This document shows positions 17,282 to 25,147 of a stretch of 64,000 bases of DNA, piece after piece. Position 1 is the stretch's first letter. Every line of letters starts with the position of its first letter. A program made the translations under genes and the position numbers. The DNA comes from Franzmannia pantelleriensis. GTDB taxonomy: Bacteria; Pseudomonadota; Gammaproteobacteria; Pseudomonadales; Halomonadaceae. The DNA is taken from positions 124,001-188,000 of the forward strand of contig NZ_FNGH01000004.1 in assembly GCF_900102875.1 (NCBI RefSeq), written 5' to 3'. The notes beneath the pieces were generated by a model that saw nothing but the letters and a program-made list of their open reading frames with translations, made no database searches and was not told the DNA's origin.

Positions 17282-17919
17282 TGCTCGACCGCTGGACCAT
17301 GCCGTTGACCCAGGCACCGCTGGCACGGATCGCCGCCGTGCTGGCGCAGTACGGCATTCGCCCGGATCAGGTCACCGTGGTGGCTTTCGCGGTGGGGATG
17401 CTGGCCTTGCCGCTGCTGGCGCTGGAGTGGTACGCCGCGGCGCTGGCGGTGATTCTGTTCAACCGTCTCGGCGATGGGCTCGACGGTGCCCTGGCGCGCC
17501 ACACCGGGCGCTCAAGTGACGCTGGCGGCTTTCTGGATATCGGCCTGGATTTCGTCTTCTACGCCGCGGTGGTACTGGGCTTTGCGCTGGCTGACCCGGC
17601 GACCAATGCCCTGGCGGCGGCGCTGCTGCTGTTCGCCTTCATCGGTACCGGGACCTCCTTTCTGGCCTTCGCGATCATGGCCGCCAAGCATCAGCTCGAA
17701 CGGCCGCGCTTCGCATCAAAGGCGTTCTATTATCTGCACGGACTCACTGAGGGCACCGAGACCGTGCTCGCCTTCGTGCTGTTCTGCCTGTTTCCCCAGC
17801 ACTTTGCGCTGCTGGCCAGCCTGTTTGCGCTGGCCTGCCTGATCACCACCGCCACCCGGCTGTGGGGCGGCTATCGCACCCTGCGGGCACGTGAGGCTCA
17901 GGCCTCGGCGCAGAGCTGA
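17281..17919 (+). CDS. CDP-alcohol phosphatidyltransferase family protein
   Basis: A 212-residue integral membrane enzyme of phospholipid synthesis. The full family signature DG-x2-AR-x8-G-x3-D-x3-D is present in the segment starting LDGALARHTG and ending GFLDIGLD, with all catalytic aspartates. It would join a CDP-linked lipid to an alcohol, but which alcohol is not predictable. Translation is coupled to the upstream fusion gene (TGATG overlap), so the two probably work together at the membrane. Its 3' end overlaps the convergent nikE-like gene by 22 bp. Confidence 0.9.
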   Translation: MLDRWTMPLTQAPLARIAAVLAQYGIRPDQVTVVAFAVGMLALPLLALEWYAAALAVILFNRLGDGLDGALARHTGRSSDAGGFLDIGLDFVFYAAVVLGFALADPATNALAAALLLFAFIGTGTSFLAFAIMAAKHQLERPRFASKAFYYLHGLTEGTETVLAFVLFCLFPQHFALLASLFALACLITTATRLWGGYRTLRAREAQASAQS

Positions 17920-18530
17920 CCGTTCTCCAGCCATAGGCGCCGCTGGCAGAGCCGTTTCAGCAGCGCCCGGTCATGGCCGATGACCAGCACACCGAGGTCG
18001 CGCTGCTCGGCGACCTCGGCCAGCGTCTGCCATAGCTCGGCCTGGGTAATGGCGTCGAGCATCGAGGAGATCTCGTCGGCAATCAGGTAGCGCACCCCAG
18101 GTGCCAGGCTGCGCAGCACCGCCACCCGCTGCAGTTCGCCGCCGGACAGCTCGTGGGGATAGCGTTCCAGCCAGTCGTCGCCGATGCCGAAGCGCTGGCG
18201 CAGCGCGGCGTCGGGCGTCCAGGCCTCGGCGAGAATACGGCCGATGCGCCAGCGCGGATTGACCGCCAGCTCCGGCACCTGGGGTAGCCACTGTACAGGG
18301 TGCAGGCCATGTCGGGGCAGCGGCGCGCCGTCGAGCTGCAGCGAGCCACTGCGCAGCGTGTGATGTCCGGCGAGTGCCCGGCCGAGCGTCGACTTGCCGG
18401 ACCCCGAGGCGCCGCTGAGACCCAGCCACTCTCCCGCAGCCAGCTGCAGCGACACGCCGCGCAGCACGCTGACGCCGGGGCGGTAGCCGAGGGTGATGTC
18501 GTGTGCTTCAAGCAAGCGGGGCGACCTCAT
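17898..18530 (-). CDS. nikE: Nickel/peptide ABC transporter ATP-binding protein (NikE-like)
   Basis: A 210-residue ABC ATPase: Walker A GASGSGKSTLG, signature LSGGELQRVAVLRSL, Walker B YLIADEISSMLD. It is shorter than E. coli NikE (268), lacking the usual oligopeptide C-terminal extension. The start at 18530 gives a protein beginning MRSPRLLEAHDI and overlaps the upstream ATPase gene by 23 bp, consistent with coupled translation; a longer frame to 18626 has a non-family N-terminus. It is the last gene of the five-gene importer operon governed by the NikR site upstream of nikA. Confidence 0.85.
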   Translation of the reverse strand: MRSPRLLEAHDITLGYRPGVSVLRGVSLQLAAGEWLGLSGASGSGKSTLGRALAGHHTLRSGSLQLDGAPLPRHGLHPVQWLPQVPELAVNPRWRIGRILAEAWTPDAALRQRFGIGDDWLERYPHELSGGELQRVAVLRSLAPGVRYLIADEISSMLDAITQAELWQTLAEVAEQRDLGVLVIGHDRALLKRLCQRRLWLENGQLCAEA

Positions 18531-19317
18531 GGACCGGCGGTCGAGCGAAGTCGTTGTCGGGCAGGGCGCGCCATAGCGCCCGCGCATAGCCGCTGGCCAG
18601 CGCCTTGCCGCGACCCTGAAAGGCATCGGCCGGGGCGGTTTCCAGGGTGGTGCCGGCGTGGAACACCGTGACCCGGTCGGCCACGCTCAGCGCGTGGCGC
18701 AGGTCATGGGTGATCAGCAGCACGCCCTTGCCGGCGTCGGCGAGCCGCCGCAGCTGGTCGAGCACGCCGTCGCGATGGGCCGGATCGAGGCCGACGCTGG
18801 GTTCATCGGCGATCAGCCAGTCGGCCTCGCCGGCGGTGGCCATGGCCAGCAGCACCCGGCGCGCCATGCCGCCGGAGAGCTGATGGGGGTAGCGGCGGGC
18901 ACTGTCGCCGACCATGCCGACCTCGGTCAACGCTCGCTCGGCGGCAGCTCGCGGGGCACTAACCCCGGCGCGCTGCGCTGCCCAGGTAACCTGACGATGG
19001 CTGCGCACCAGCGGGTCGAGTGCTGCCAGCGACTGGGGAATCAGCGCCAGGCGCTTGCCGCGCAGCGCTGCCTGGCGCGGTGCGTCGAGGGGGGCGCCGT
19101 CTAGCCGAAGCTCTCCGCGCAGCCGGGCGTTGCCGGGCAGCAGGCCGATGATCGCCTGGGCCATCAGGCTCTTGCCGGCTCCCGAGGCGCCTACCACCGC
19201 ATGCACCTCGCCGCGGACCAGGCTGAGGGAGACGTCGCGCAGGCAAGGAACTGCCTCGCGTTGCCACAGGCCGCGGTAGCGCAGGAAGTCGAGGGCGAGG
19301 TGGTCGATCTCGAGCAT
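18508..19317 (-). CDS. nikD: Nickel/peptide ABC transporter ATP-binding protein (NikD-like)
   Basis: A 269-residue ABC ATPase with Walker A GASGAGKSL, signature LSGGMARRVLLAMA and Walker B WLIADEPSVGLD. Start chosen at the ATG at 19317 (MLEIDHLAL), seven bases after GGAG. It pairs with the NikE-like subunit to power import through the two permeases encoded upstream. The PhoA/Opp subfamily also imports peptides, so the nickel assignment depends on the divergent nikR and its operator. Confidence 0.85.
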   Translation of the reverse strand: MLEIDHLALDFLRYRGLWQREAVPCLRDVSLSLVRGEVHAVVGASGAGKSLMAQAIIGLLPGNARLRGELRLDGAPLDAPRQAALRGKRLALIPQSLAALDPLVRSHRQVTWAAQRAGVSAPRAAAERALTEVGMVGDSARRYPHQLSGGMARRVLLAMATAGEADWLIADEPSVGLDPAHRDGVLDQLRRLADAGKGVLLITHDLRHALSVADRVTVFHAGTTLETAPADAFQGRGKALASGYARALWRALPDNDFARPPVHEVAPLA

Positions 19318-19348
19318 GGTCACACTCCACGGATGGTTGAGCGCAGGG

Positions 19349-20197
19349 TCATTGCTGGGCCTCGTGCGGGGTGAGCAGTCGCCGCAGGGCATTGCCCAGC
19401 CGGTCGAAGGCCAGTACCAACAGCAGCAGGCCGAGCCCGGGGAAGACCCCAAGCCACCAGTAGCCGGCGCTGAGATAGCGCATCGACTCGGCCAGCAGCA
19501 CGCCGATGGCGGGCTGTCCCGGGCTGAGGCCAAAGCCGAGAAAGGTCAGCGCCGCCTCGTGCAGGATCGCATGGGGAAACAGCAGCAGCCCGCCGACTAG
19601 GCAGTGCGGCAGCAGCGCTGGCAGCAGGTGGTGCCAGATCACGAAGCCACGCGACTTGCCGAAGCGCCGCGACAGGCGGACATAGTCGGCCTGCTGCAGC
19701 TGCAGCAGCTCGGCGCGCAGTACCCGGGTCAGGCTCGGCCAGTGGGTCAGTGCCACGGCGATAATCACCGCCTGGGTACCACCGCCCAGGGCGAAGGCGA
19801 TCAGCATCAGCAGAATCAGATGCGGCAGCCCCAGTACGCTGTCGACCAGCAGCCCCACTACCGCATCGGCGCGGCGGTCGAGGCAGGCCAGGGCTGCCAG
19901 GCCAAGGGCGATCAGGGTGCCCAGCAACGCCGCCGCGGCGCCTACCCACAGGCTCAGCGCCAGGCCCTGCAGGGTGCGCGCCAGGAGGTCGCGGCCGAGT
20001 ACATCGGTGCCGAACCAGTAGTCGGTTGTCGGTGCCAGCAGGCGCGCCTGGAAGTCGCTGGCGCCGGCGCGTTCGGCGAGCTGGGGGGTAACGATCAGCA
20101 GCGCGACGAGGGCAACCAGCAGGGTGAGGGTACCCAATGCCAGGCCCAGGCGCGGGTTACCACGCAGGGCCAGCCGCGGCGATGGCGTGGCGCTCAT
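19349..20197 (-). CDS. nikC: Nickel/peptide ABC transporter permease (NikC-like)
   Basis: A 282-residue inner-membrane permease of the DppC/NikC family, with an N-terminal helix, a periplasmic loop containing YWFGTDVLGRDLLART (typical of this subunit) and five C-terminal helices. The EAA-type cytoplasmic loop is visible around LLQLQQADYVRLSRRFG. Its start overlaps the nikB-like stop by four bases (ATGA). It forms the transmembrane channel together with the NikB-like subunit. Confidence 0.88.
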   Translation of the reverse strand: MSATPSPRLALRGNPRLGLALGTLTLLVALVALLIVTPQLAERAGASDFQARLLAPTTDYWFGTDVLGRDLLARTLQGLALSLWVGAAAALLGTLIALGLAALACLDRRADAVVGLLVDSVLGLPHLILLMLIAFALGGGTQAVIIAVALTHWPSLTRVLRAELLQLQQADYVRLSRRFGKSRGFVIWHHLLPALLPHCLVGGLLLFPHAILHEAALTFLGFGLSPGQPAIGVLLAESMRYLSAGYWWLGVFPGLGLLLLVLAFDRLGNALRRLLTPHEAQQ

Positions 20198-21174
20198 GGG
20201 TGCACCTGGCGCAGGCGCGGGTCGACCAGGCGGTAGAGGCCGTCGGCGAGGGCATTGCCGACGCTGACGAATAGCGCGGTGAACAGTGCGATGGCCAGCA
20301 GCAGCGGCACGTCACTGCGCAGGCCGGCTTCCACCGTGGCACGGCCCAGACCGGGATAGGAGAACACCTGCTCGACCAGCATCGAGCCGCCGAACAGCTC
20401 GCCGAGTGAAGCGAACGCCAGCGTCAAGGCCGGTAGGCAGGCGTGACGCGCGCCATGTCGCCAGGCCACATCCCGCCGGCTGGCACCCTGGGCCAGGGCG
20501 TGCAGGGCCACCTCGGAGCGCATCAGCTCAAGCATGCGCGCGCGGGTGTGCAGGGTGATCTGGGCCACACCCAGAAGCGACAGGGTCAGCGCTGGCAGCA
20601 GCAGGTGATGCAGGCGGGTGGCGAGGCTCAGTTCATCGCGGGTCACGCCAGCGGGACCCGCGCAGCACACCGGCGTCCAGCCCAGGGTCACCGAGAACAG
20701 CAGCAGGCCGAGGATCGCCAGCCAGAAGGTCGGCGTTGAGGCCAGCGTGTAGGCGTAGCGACAAATCCAGCGATCCACCCAGCCGCCTTCACGGGTACCG
20801 GCGATCACGCCGAGGGCGAAACCGATCAGCGTGGCGCCCAGCCAGGCGCTGGCCAGCAGCGGCAACGAGGCCATGAAGCGAGTCCCGATCACCTCGCTGA
20901 CCGGGGCGTTGTAGACCCGGCTCCAGCCAAGCTCGCCGCGCAGCATGTTGCCGAGCCAGTGCAGGAACTGCTGCGTCGCTGGTTGATCGGCGCCCCAGCG
21001 CTCGGCGATAAGCGCGCGCTGCTCGGGACTGACCTGGGCGACCTGAGGTCCCAGATAGGCGTCCACCGGGTCGATGGGCGAGGCCTGCATTAGGCCGAAG
21101 GCGGCCAGCGCCACTACGCCGAGCACCGCGACCAGGCGAAGCAGCCGCCGCGTCAGTGGCGCGATCAATCGCAC
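20194..21174 (-). CDS. nikB: Nickel/peptide ABC transporter permease (NikB-like)
   Basis: A DppB/NikB family permease of about 326 residues: N-terminal helix LVAVLGVVALAAFGLM, the periplasmic stretch with LGNMLRGELGWS and five further helices ending in DPRLRQVHP. A GTG start at 21174 is chosen because it yields the normal N-terminus for the family and overlaps the end of the binding-protein gene by 10 bp. An upstream extension to 21303 would run through the binding-protein coding region. An odd CCAG insertion (TPVCCAGPAGV) lies in a periplasmic loop. Confidence 0.85.
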   Translation of the reverse strand: MRLIAPLTRRLLRLVAVLGVVALAAFGLMQASPIDPVDAYLGPQVAQVSPEQRALIAERWGADQPATQQFLHWLGNMLRGELGWSRVYNAPVSEVIGTRFMASLPLLASAWLGATLIGFALGVIAGTREGGWVDRWICRYAYTLASTPTFWLAILGLLLFSVTLGWTPVCCAGPAGVTRDELSLATRLHHLLLPALTLSLLGVAQITLHTRARMLELMRSEVALHALAQGASRRDVAWRHGARHACLPALTLAFASLGELFGGSMLVEQVFSYPGLGRATVEAGLRSDVPLLLAIALFTALFVSVGNALADGLYRLVDPRLRQVHP

Positions 21175-22763
21175 TGCCACTGCCAGTCGAGCAGATTGGC
21201 GGTGATCGGCCAGCCGTGACCGTGGGGGGCGATACCTAGTTCGCCCAGATCGAGGCAGTCGTCGACGAAGTAGAGATGCTCGAGGTTGACCAGCCAGGCC
21301 CAAGCGGCGTCACCGCGCATGCCATAGCCGGTATCGCCGTCCCACTGAGCCGCGCGCCAGTGGGGCAGCGAGGCCTCGAAGCCCTCGGCGGCCTGGGCTG
21401 CTTCTAGGTGGGCGTCAACCGCTGGGTTGGCGTAGTAGCCGCTGTTGTAATAATCCTGGCCGGCGTACTGGCTGTGATAGAGGTAGTAGATCTCCTGAGG
21501 GCTGTGGCTGCCCCAGCCAAACAGGATGGCATCCTGATGCAGTGCCTCGCGACGGATCTCGTCCCAGTGGCGACCCCTCGGCTCGATCGCGATGCCCAGC
21601 GGACGCAGCAGTTCGGCGACGCTCTCGGCGAGCAGCTGGCGGGTGGTATCGCCGGCCGGGTAGGTGAGGCGAAAGCGCGCCGCCTGGCCGTCGCGGCGGC
21701 GCAGGCCATCGCTCTCCAATTGCCAGCCTGCAGCGTCGAGCAGCTCGGCGGCGGCTGCCAGGTCGCCGTCATCGAAGCGCTCGGTCGGGTCGGTCCAGGC
21801 CAGCCCATCGGCGGGGCCGAAGGCCGGCTGGCCAAAGCCGTGCAGGGCGACGTCGACCAGCAGCTCGCGGTCGACGGCGAGATTGACCGCGCGGCGGATC
21901 GCCGGGTCAGCGGTGACATCGTTGCCGATCGGGGCGCCGCTGTCGCTGGCCTCGCCGCGTGCCGGCTGCATCGGGAACAGGATGCCGCGGTTGTCGACGC
22001 TGTGCATGGCAACGCGCTGCATCCCGTGGGGTGCTTGGACGGCTAGCGCCGGGGGGACTGAGGCTAGGTGCAGGCGGCCGGCATTGGCCGCGGCTAGCGT
22101 GGTATCCTCGCCGGTGAATTGGAATACCAGGCGTTCGAATGCGGGCGTCTCGCCGTAGTAATGGGGGTTGCGCTCGACGATCAGCTGTTCGCCCTCCTGC
22201 CACTCCACCAGCCGATAGGGGCCGGATCCCAGCGGCGCACGTCCATAGCCGTCGTGGTAACCGTTATCACGCTCCGCGGCGGGGACGATGCCCAGGGTAT
22301 AGAAAGTGTCCATGAAGGTGACCCGGGGCTCTTCGAGGGTCAGCGCTACCCGCCGCTCATCGAGGGCTTCGGCATGGGCCAATACGCTGAGGTCGGCGCG
22401 GCCTCCGCTGCGGGAAGCGGCGTTGAAGGTGAACGCCACGTCCTCGGCGGTTAGCGGCGTGCCGTCGCTGAAAGTGACATCATCACGCAGGGTGAGGGTC
22501 CAACGCAGCCGATCATCGGATAGCGTCCACTCCCTGGCCAGCTCGGGCTGGGTCGCCAGGTCGGCATCACGTCTCAGCAGCGTCGACTGGAACAGCGGGT
22601 GGCCGTAGTGGCCCCAACCCAGCAGCGGATCAAAACCGTCCGCTGGCTCTCCGCCGATGGCCATCACCAGCGACGTCTCCGCTTGAGCGGCAAGGGGGGG
22701 GAGCGCGAGGGGCGCGGCAAGCGCCGCGGCGGCCAGCCAGTGGCGGCACAATAGCGTCATCAT
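21165..22763 (-). CDS. nikA: Nickel ABC transporter substrate-binding protein (NikA-like, SBP family 5)
   Basis: A 532-residue periplasmic binding protein. A signal peptide (about 1-29, ending PLAAQA) precedes the mature chain. The family 5 signature appears as WTLTLRDDVTFSDGTPLTAEDVAFTF and later GSGPYRLVEWQEGEQL. This family contains peptide, nickel and metallophore binders. The nickel assignment rests on the divergent nikR with a consensus operator 40 bp upstream of the start codon, and on the full set of five importer genes. It may bind free nickel or a nickel chelate. Confidence 0.85.
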   Translation of the reverse strand: MMTLLCRHWLAAAALAAPLALPPLAAQAETSLVMAIGGEPADGFDPLLGWGHYGHPLFQSTLLRRDADLATQPELAREWTLSDDRLRWTLTLRDDVTFSDGTPLTAEDVAFTFNAASRSGGRADLSVLAHAEALDERRVALTLEEPRVTFMDTFYTLGIVPAAERDNGYHDGYGRAPLGSGPYRLVEWQEGEQLIVERNPHYYGETPAFERLVFQFTGEDTTLAAANAGRLHLASVPPALAVQAPHGMQRVAMHSVDNRGILFPMQPARGEASDSGAPIGNDVTADPAIRRAVNLAVDRELLVDVALHGFGQPAFGPADGLAWTDPTERFDDGDLAAAAELLDAAGWQLESDGLRRRDGQAARFRLTYPAGDTTRQLLAESVAELLRPLGIAIEPRGRHWDEIRREALHQDAILFGWGSHSPQEIYYLYHSQYAGQDYYNSGYYANPAVDAHLEAAQAAEGFEASLPHWRAAQWDGDTGYGMRGDAAWAWLVNLEHLYFVDDCLDLGELGIAPHGHGWPITANLLDWQWQCD

Positions 22764-22802
22764 AGGGTCCTTGGGTTTTTTCTTTACCCTAAAGTCGAAA
22801 TC

Positions 22803-22830
22803 GTATGAAGTCTAGCCAATAACATCATAC
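22803..22830. promoter_or_regulatory. NikR operator
   Basis: The sequence contains GTATGA (22803-22808), exactly 16 bases, then TCATAC (22825-22830). This is the E. coli NikR operator consensus GTATGA-N16-TCATAC without a mismatch. It sits 40 bp before the nikA start codon and 35 bp before nikR, so nickel-loaded NikR could repress both directions. Confidence 0.92.
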
Positions 22831-22865
22831 TCGTGCAGCGAGCGACACGAGGTAAGGAGGGAGTA

Positions 22866-23282
22866 ATGCAGCGGGTAACGGTGACCCTGGATGATGGCCT
22901 GATGGCGGATCTGGATCGATTGATTGCCCAGCGCGGTTATCAGAATCGCTCCGAGGCGATTCGTGACCTGGCGCGGGCCGGGATCAAGGAGACGGCCCTC
23001 GACGGCGACGCCGAGCAGCCCTGTGTGGGGGCGTTGGTGTATGTCTACGATCACGCTGCACGAGAGCTGGCCAAGCGTCTGACCCACCACTCGCATGCGC
23101 ATCATCACCTGACCGTCTCGACCCTGCACGTGCATCTCGACCACCACAGCTGCCTGGAGGTGGCGGTGCTCAAGGGGCAAGGGCGTGAGGTGCAGGCGTT
23201 CGCCAGCGAGGTGATCGCCGAGCGCAGTGTGCGTCACGGTCAACTAGTGCTGGTGCCACAGCAGGACGCAGACGAGTCTTGA
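22866..23282 (+). CDS. nikR: Nickel-responsive transcriptional regulator NikR
   Basis: A 138-residue ribbon-helix-helix repressor. The DNA-binding strand and helices (MQRVTVTLDDGLMADLDRLI, RSEAIRDLARAGI) fill residues 1-42, followed by the ACT-like nickel domain. High-affinity nickel ligands can be placed at His88, His90 and Cys96 in LHVHLDHHSC, plus a histidine in the HHSHAHHH stretch near 77. With nickel bound it represses nickel uptake. The start at 22866 follows AAGGAGG. It is divergent from the nikA-like gene with its operator between them, which implies autoregulation. Confidence 0.95.
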   Translation: MQRVTVTLDDGLMADLDRLIAQRGYQNRSEAIRDLARAGIKETALDGDAEQPCVGALVYVYDHAARELAKRLTHHSHAHHHLTVSTLHVHLDHHSCLEVAVLKGQGREVQAFASEVIAERSVRHGQLVLVPQQDADES

Positions 23283-23286
23283 AATG

Positions 23287-23317
23287 CGCGCGGGGCAGCC
23301 AATGGCTGCCCCGCGCG
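23287..23317. terminator. Bidirectional hairpin between nikR and slyD
   Basis: A perfect 14-bp stem (23287-23300 with 23304-23317) and 3-base loop lie in the 62-bp gap between two convergent genes. There is no T-run, but the stability and position suggest a shared transcript end. Confidence 0.6.
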
Positions 23318-23344
23318 TAGGGAAGGCGACGACGTTGAGAGCGA

Positions 23345-23827
23345 TTAGTGCTCCACGCCACCTTCGCCGTGCACGTGGCCGTGCTCTAGCTCTTCCTGGC
23401 TGGCTTCGCGTACCGTGGCGATTTCGACGTCGAAGTTAAGCGTCTGACCGGCCAGCGGGTGGTTGCCATCTACGGTCACGGTATCACCTTCGACCTGGGT
23501 CACGGTGACCATCAGCGGGCCGCCTTGGGTCTGCGCCTGGAACTGCATCCCTGGCTCGACGCTCTCGACGCCCTGGAAGGCATCGCGCGGGACTTCCTGT
23601 ACCAGCGACGGCTGGTTCTCGCCGTAGCCTTCGGCCGGCTGCACGGTCACTTGCAGCTTCTCACCGCTTTCACGGCCTTCCAGCTCTTTTTCCAGGCCCG
23701 GAATGATGTTGCCAGCGCCATGGAGATACGTCAGCGGGTCGCGGCCTTCCGAGCTGTCCAGCACCTCACCTGCGTCGTTGGTCAGGGTGTAGTGAAACGC
23801 GACAACGGAGTTCTGCGCAATCTGCAT
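23345..23827 (-). CDS. slyD: FKBP-type peptidyl-prolyl isomerase, SlyD-like
   Basis: A 160-residue FKBP with the SlyD architecture: an FKBP half starting VVAFHYTLTNDAGEVLDSS, then the insert-in-flap chaperone domain (about 70-125), then a return to FKBP. The tail is histidine-containing (LEHGHVHGEGGVEH), a shortened version of the metal-binding tail of E. coli SlyD, which helps deliver nickel to hydrogenase. It is convergent with nikR. The ATG at 23827 gives the family N-terminus MQIAQNSVV and follows GAAAGG; earlier in-frame starts add unrelated sequence. Confidence 0.9.
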   Translation of the reverse strand: MQIAQNSVVAFHYTLTNDAGEVLDSSEGRDPLTYLHGAGNIIPGLEKELEGRESGEKLQVTVQPAEGYGENQPSLVQEVPRDAFQGVESVEPGMQFQAQTQGGPLMVTVTQVEGDTVTVDGNHPLAGQTLNFDVEIATVREASQEELEHGHVHGEGGVEH

Positions 23828-24111
23828 TGATGAACCTTTCGGTGAGTGCATGTCTTGATAATGGTAACGTGCCGGTTGGGGGGCTGTCAGGGGCGCAGGG
23901 AATTTTTTCAGGTTTCGATTGCCCATCATGACTGACGCTCAAGGCCGCAGCGAGCCGCCCTGGGCTGGCGGCCGGCCGTGCGCGGCGTTGAGATGGCGCC
24001 ACGGTGTGCGGCCAATAGCGGGTACTTTTCGCAGCCGGCATGTTTTACCCTGATGATCCATTTAACTCTGCGCCTGGACCTTCCACCGATAATCAATGAT
24101 GGAGATTGCCG

Positions 24112-24396
24112 ATGACCGTGACCATTATCTGGCTGATAGGATTTGCCGCTATCCTCTTTCTGAGCCTGCGCGGCTGGGAGGCCACCCTGAGCCCGTTATT
24201 GGCGAGCGTGCTGCCTGAGGCGCTGCGCAGCGACAGCGATGATCGCTGGGTATGGTGCCCGGCAGTGGCAGTGCTGGGTGCGACGTTCCTGGTGCGCCCG
24301 GTGGACATGCTGTTGACGCTGCTGGTCATCGCGCTGGTGGCGTGGATCGCCAAACGGCTGCTGTGCTGGGCCATGAAGAAGGCCAAGTCGCACTGA
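24112..24396 (+). CDS. Small membrane protein, unknown function
   Basis: A 94-residue protein with an N-terminal membrane helix (VTIIWLIGFAAILFLSL) and a second long hydrophobic segment (about 52-80), ending in a basic tail KKAKSH. GGAG lies seven bases before the ATG. A strong terminator follows, which supports a real transcript. I recognise no family. Confidence 0.6.
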   Translation: MTVTIIWLIGFAAILFLSLRGWEATLSPLLASVLPEALRSDSDDRWVWCPAVAVLGATFLVRPVDMLLTLLVIALVAWIAKRLLCWAMKKAKSH

Positions 24397-24422
24397 GCCG
24401 ACAGGCATTTGGCTAATACGCA

Positions 24423-24460
24423 ACGCAAAAAGGCTCGCCAGTAGGCGAGCCTTTTTGCGT
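24423..24460. terminator. Strong bidirectional intrinsic terminator
   Basis: A perfect 17-bp stem (24423-24439 with 24444-24460) with a 4-base loop, whose arms carry A5 and T5 tracts so it works in both directions. It lies between the small membrane gene and the convergent SlyB-like gene. Confidence 0.9.
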
Positions 24461-24471
24461 AGGAGAGCGTA

Positions 24472-24939
24472 TCAGTAGGGCGCTACGCTCATGCTGGCAC
24501 CGCTGCCGATCAGGCGAACCCGCTGGCCGACCTGGAAGTTGCGGTCGGCGCGCTGAACGACGACCACGCTTTCGCCGTTGTCACGGCGTACCTCCATTTC
24601 CCAGGCACGGGTGCGATTGACCGCATCCTCGGTACGCGAGCCGGCTACGGCACCGCCGATGGCACCCGCGGCCGTTGCCAGCTGGCGCCCGGAGCCACCG
24701 CCGACCTGGCTACCGAGCAGCCCGCCGATCACCCCGCCGCCGACGGTACCGATCACGTTGCCCTGCGGGCTGTCGGCCTGGATCTGCACCTGGCGTAGTG
24801 CGGTGATGGTGCCGTAGGCAACGCTCTGGCCGGTCTGGGCCTGGCTGCCGCGGTATACATCGCCGCCATAGGGCGCGGTGTTGGCACAGCCGGCCAGTGT
24901 CAGTATGCCCAAGGCAACGACGGGAAGAAGACGTTTCAT
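24472..24939 (-). CDS. Outer-membrane lipoprotein with glycine-zipper domain (SlyB/Pcp-like)
   Basis: A 155-residue lipoprotein. The signal peptide MKRLLPVVALGILTLAGC ends in a lipobox. A glycine-zipper pair follows (VIGTVGGGVIGGLLGSQVGGG, then AAGAIGGAVAG), then a C-terminal strand-rich domain. This is the SlyB/Pcp layout; SlyB stabilises outer-membrane proteins under PhoPQ-type envelope stress in enterobacteria. Start at 24939 after GGAGGAG. The assignment to the SlyB family is firm at domain level; the exact role here is inferred. Confidence 0.88.
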   Translation of the reverse strand: MKRLLPVVALGILTLAGCANTAPYGGDVYRGSQAQTGQSVAYGTITALRQVQIQADSPQGNVIGTVGGGVIGGLLGSQVGGGSGRQLATAAGAIGGAVAGSRTEDAVNRTRAWEMEVRRDNGESVVVVQRADRNFQVGQRVRLIGSGASMSVAPY

Positions 24940-25079
24940 GGGAGCTCCTCCAATGATCAAACAGATTAAAAAACGGCGTTTTCAGCGAGTTTAAGCCTAC
25001 TTTCCCGCTTCGACCAGCGCTATACGCTCGAGTGCCCCTAGTGTAGGCCCTCCAATCGACAAACAATAAGGAAAGGCAC

Positions 25080-25105
25080 AAAAAAGGGGAGGCGGCTGCC
25101 TCCCC
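25080..25105 (-). terminator. Intrinsic terminator of aceA
   Basis: An 8-bp GC stem (25086-25093 with 25098-25105) followed on the minus strand by six T residues, 43 bp past the aceA stop codon. Confidence 0.88.
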
Positions 25106-25147
25106 AATCACTGTCGTGCCATGCGAGCTGCTTGCCTTGGCTTTGCC

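Noticed and set aside
18508-19533. Long N-terminal extension (72 residues) of the NikD-like ATPase
   Set aside because: The extension is Cys/Trp/Ser-rich, overlaps the permease gene, and the ATG at 19317 has a proper ribosome site and family start.
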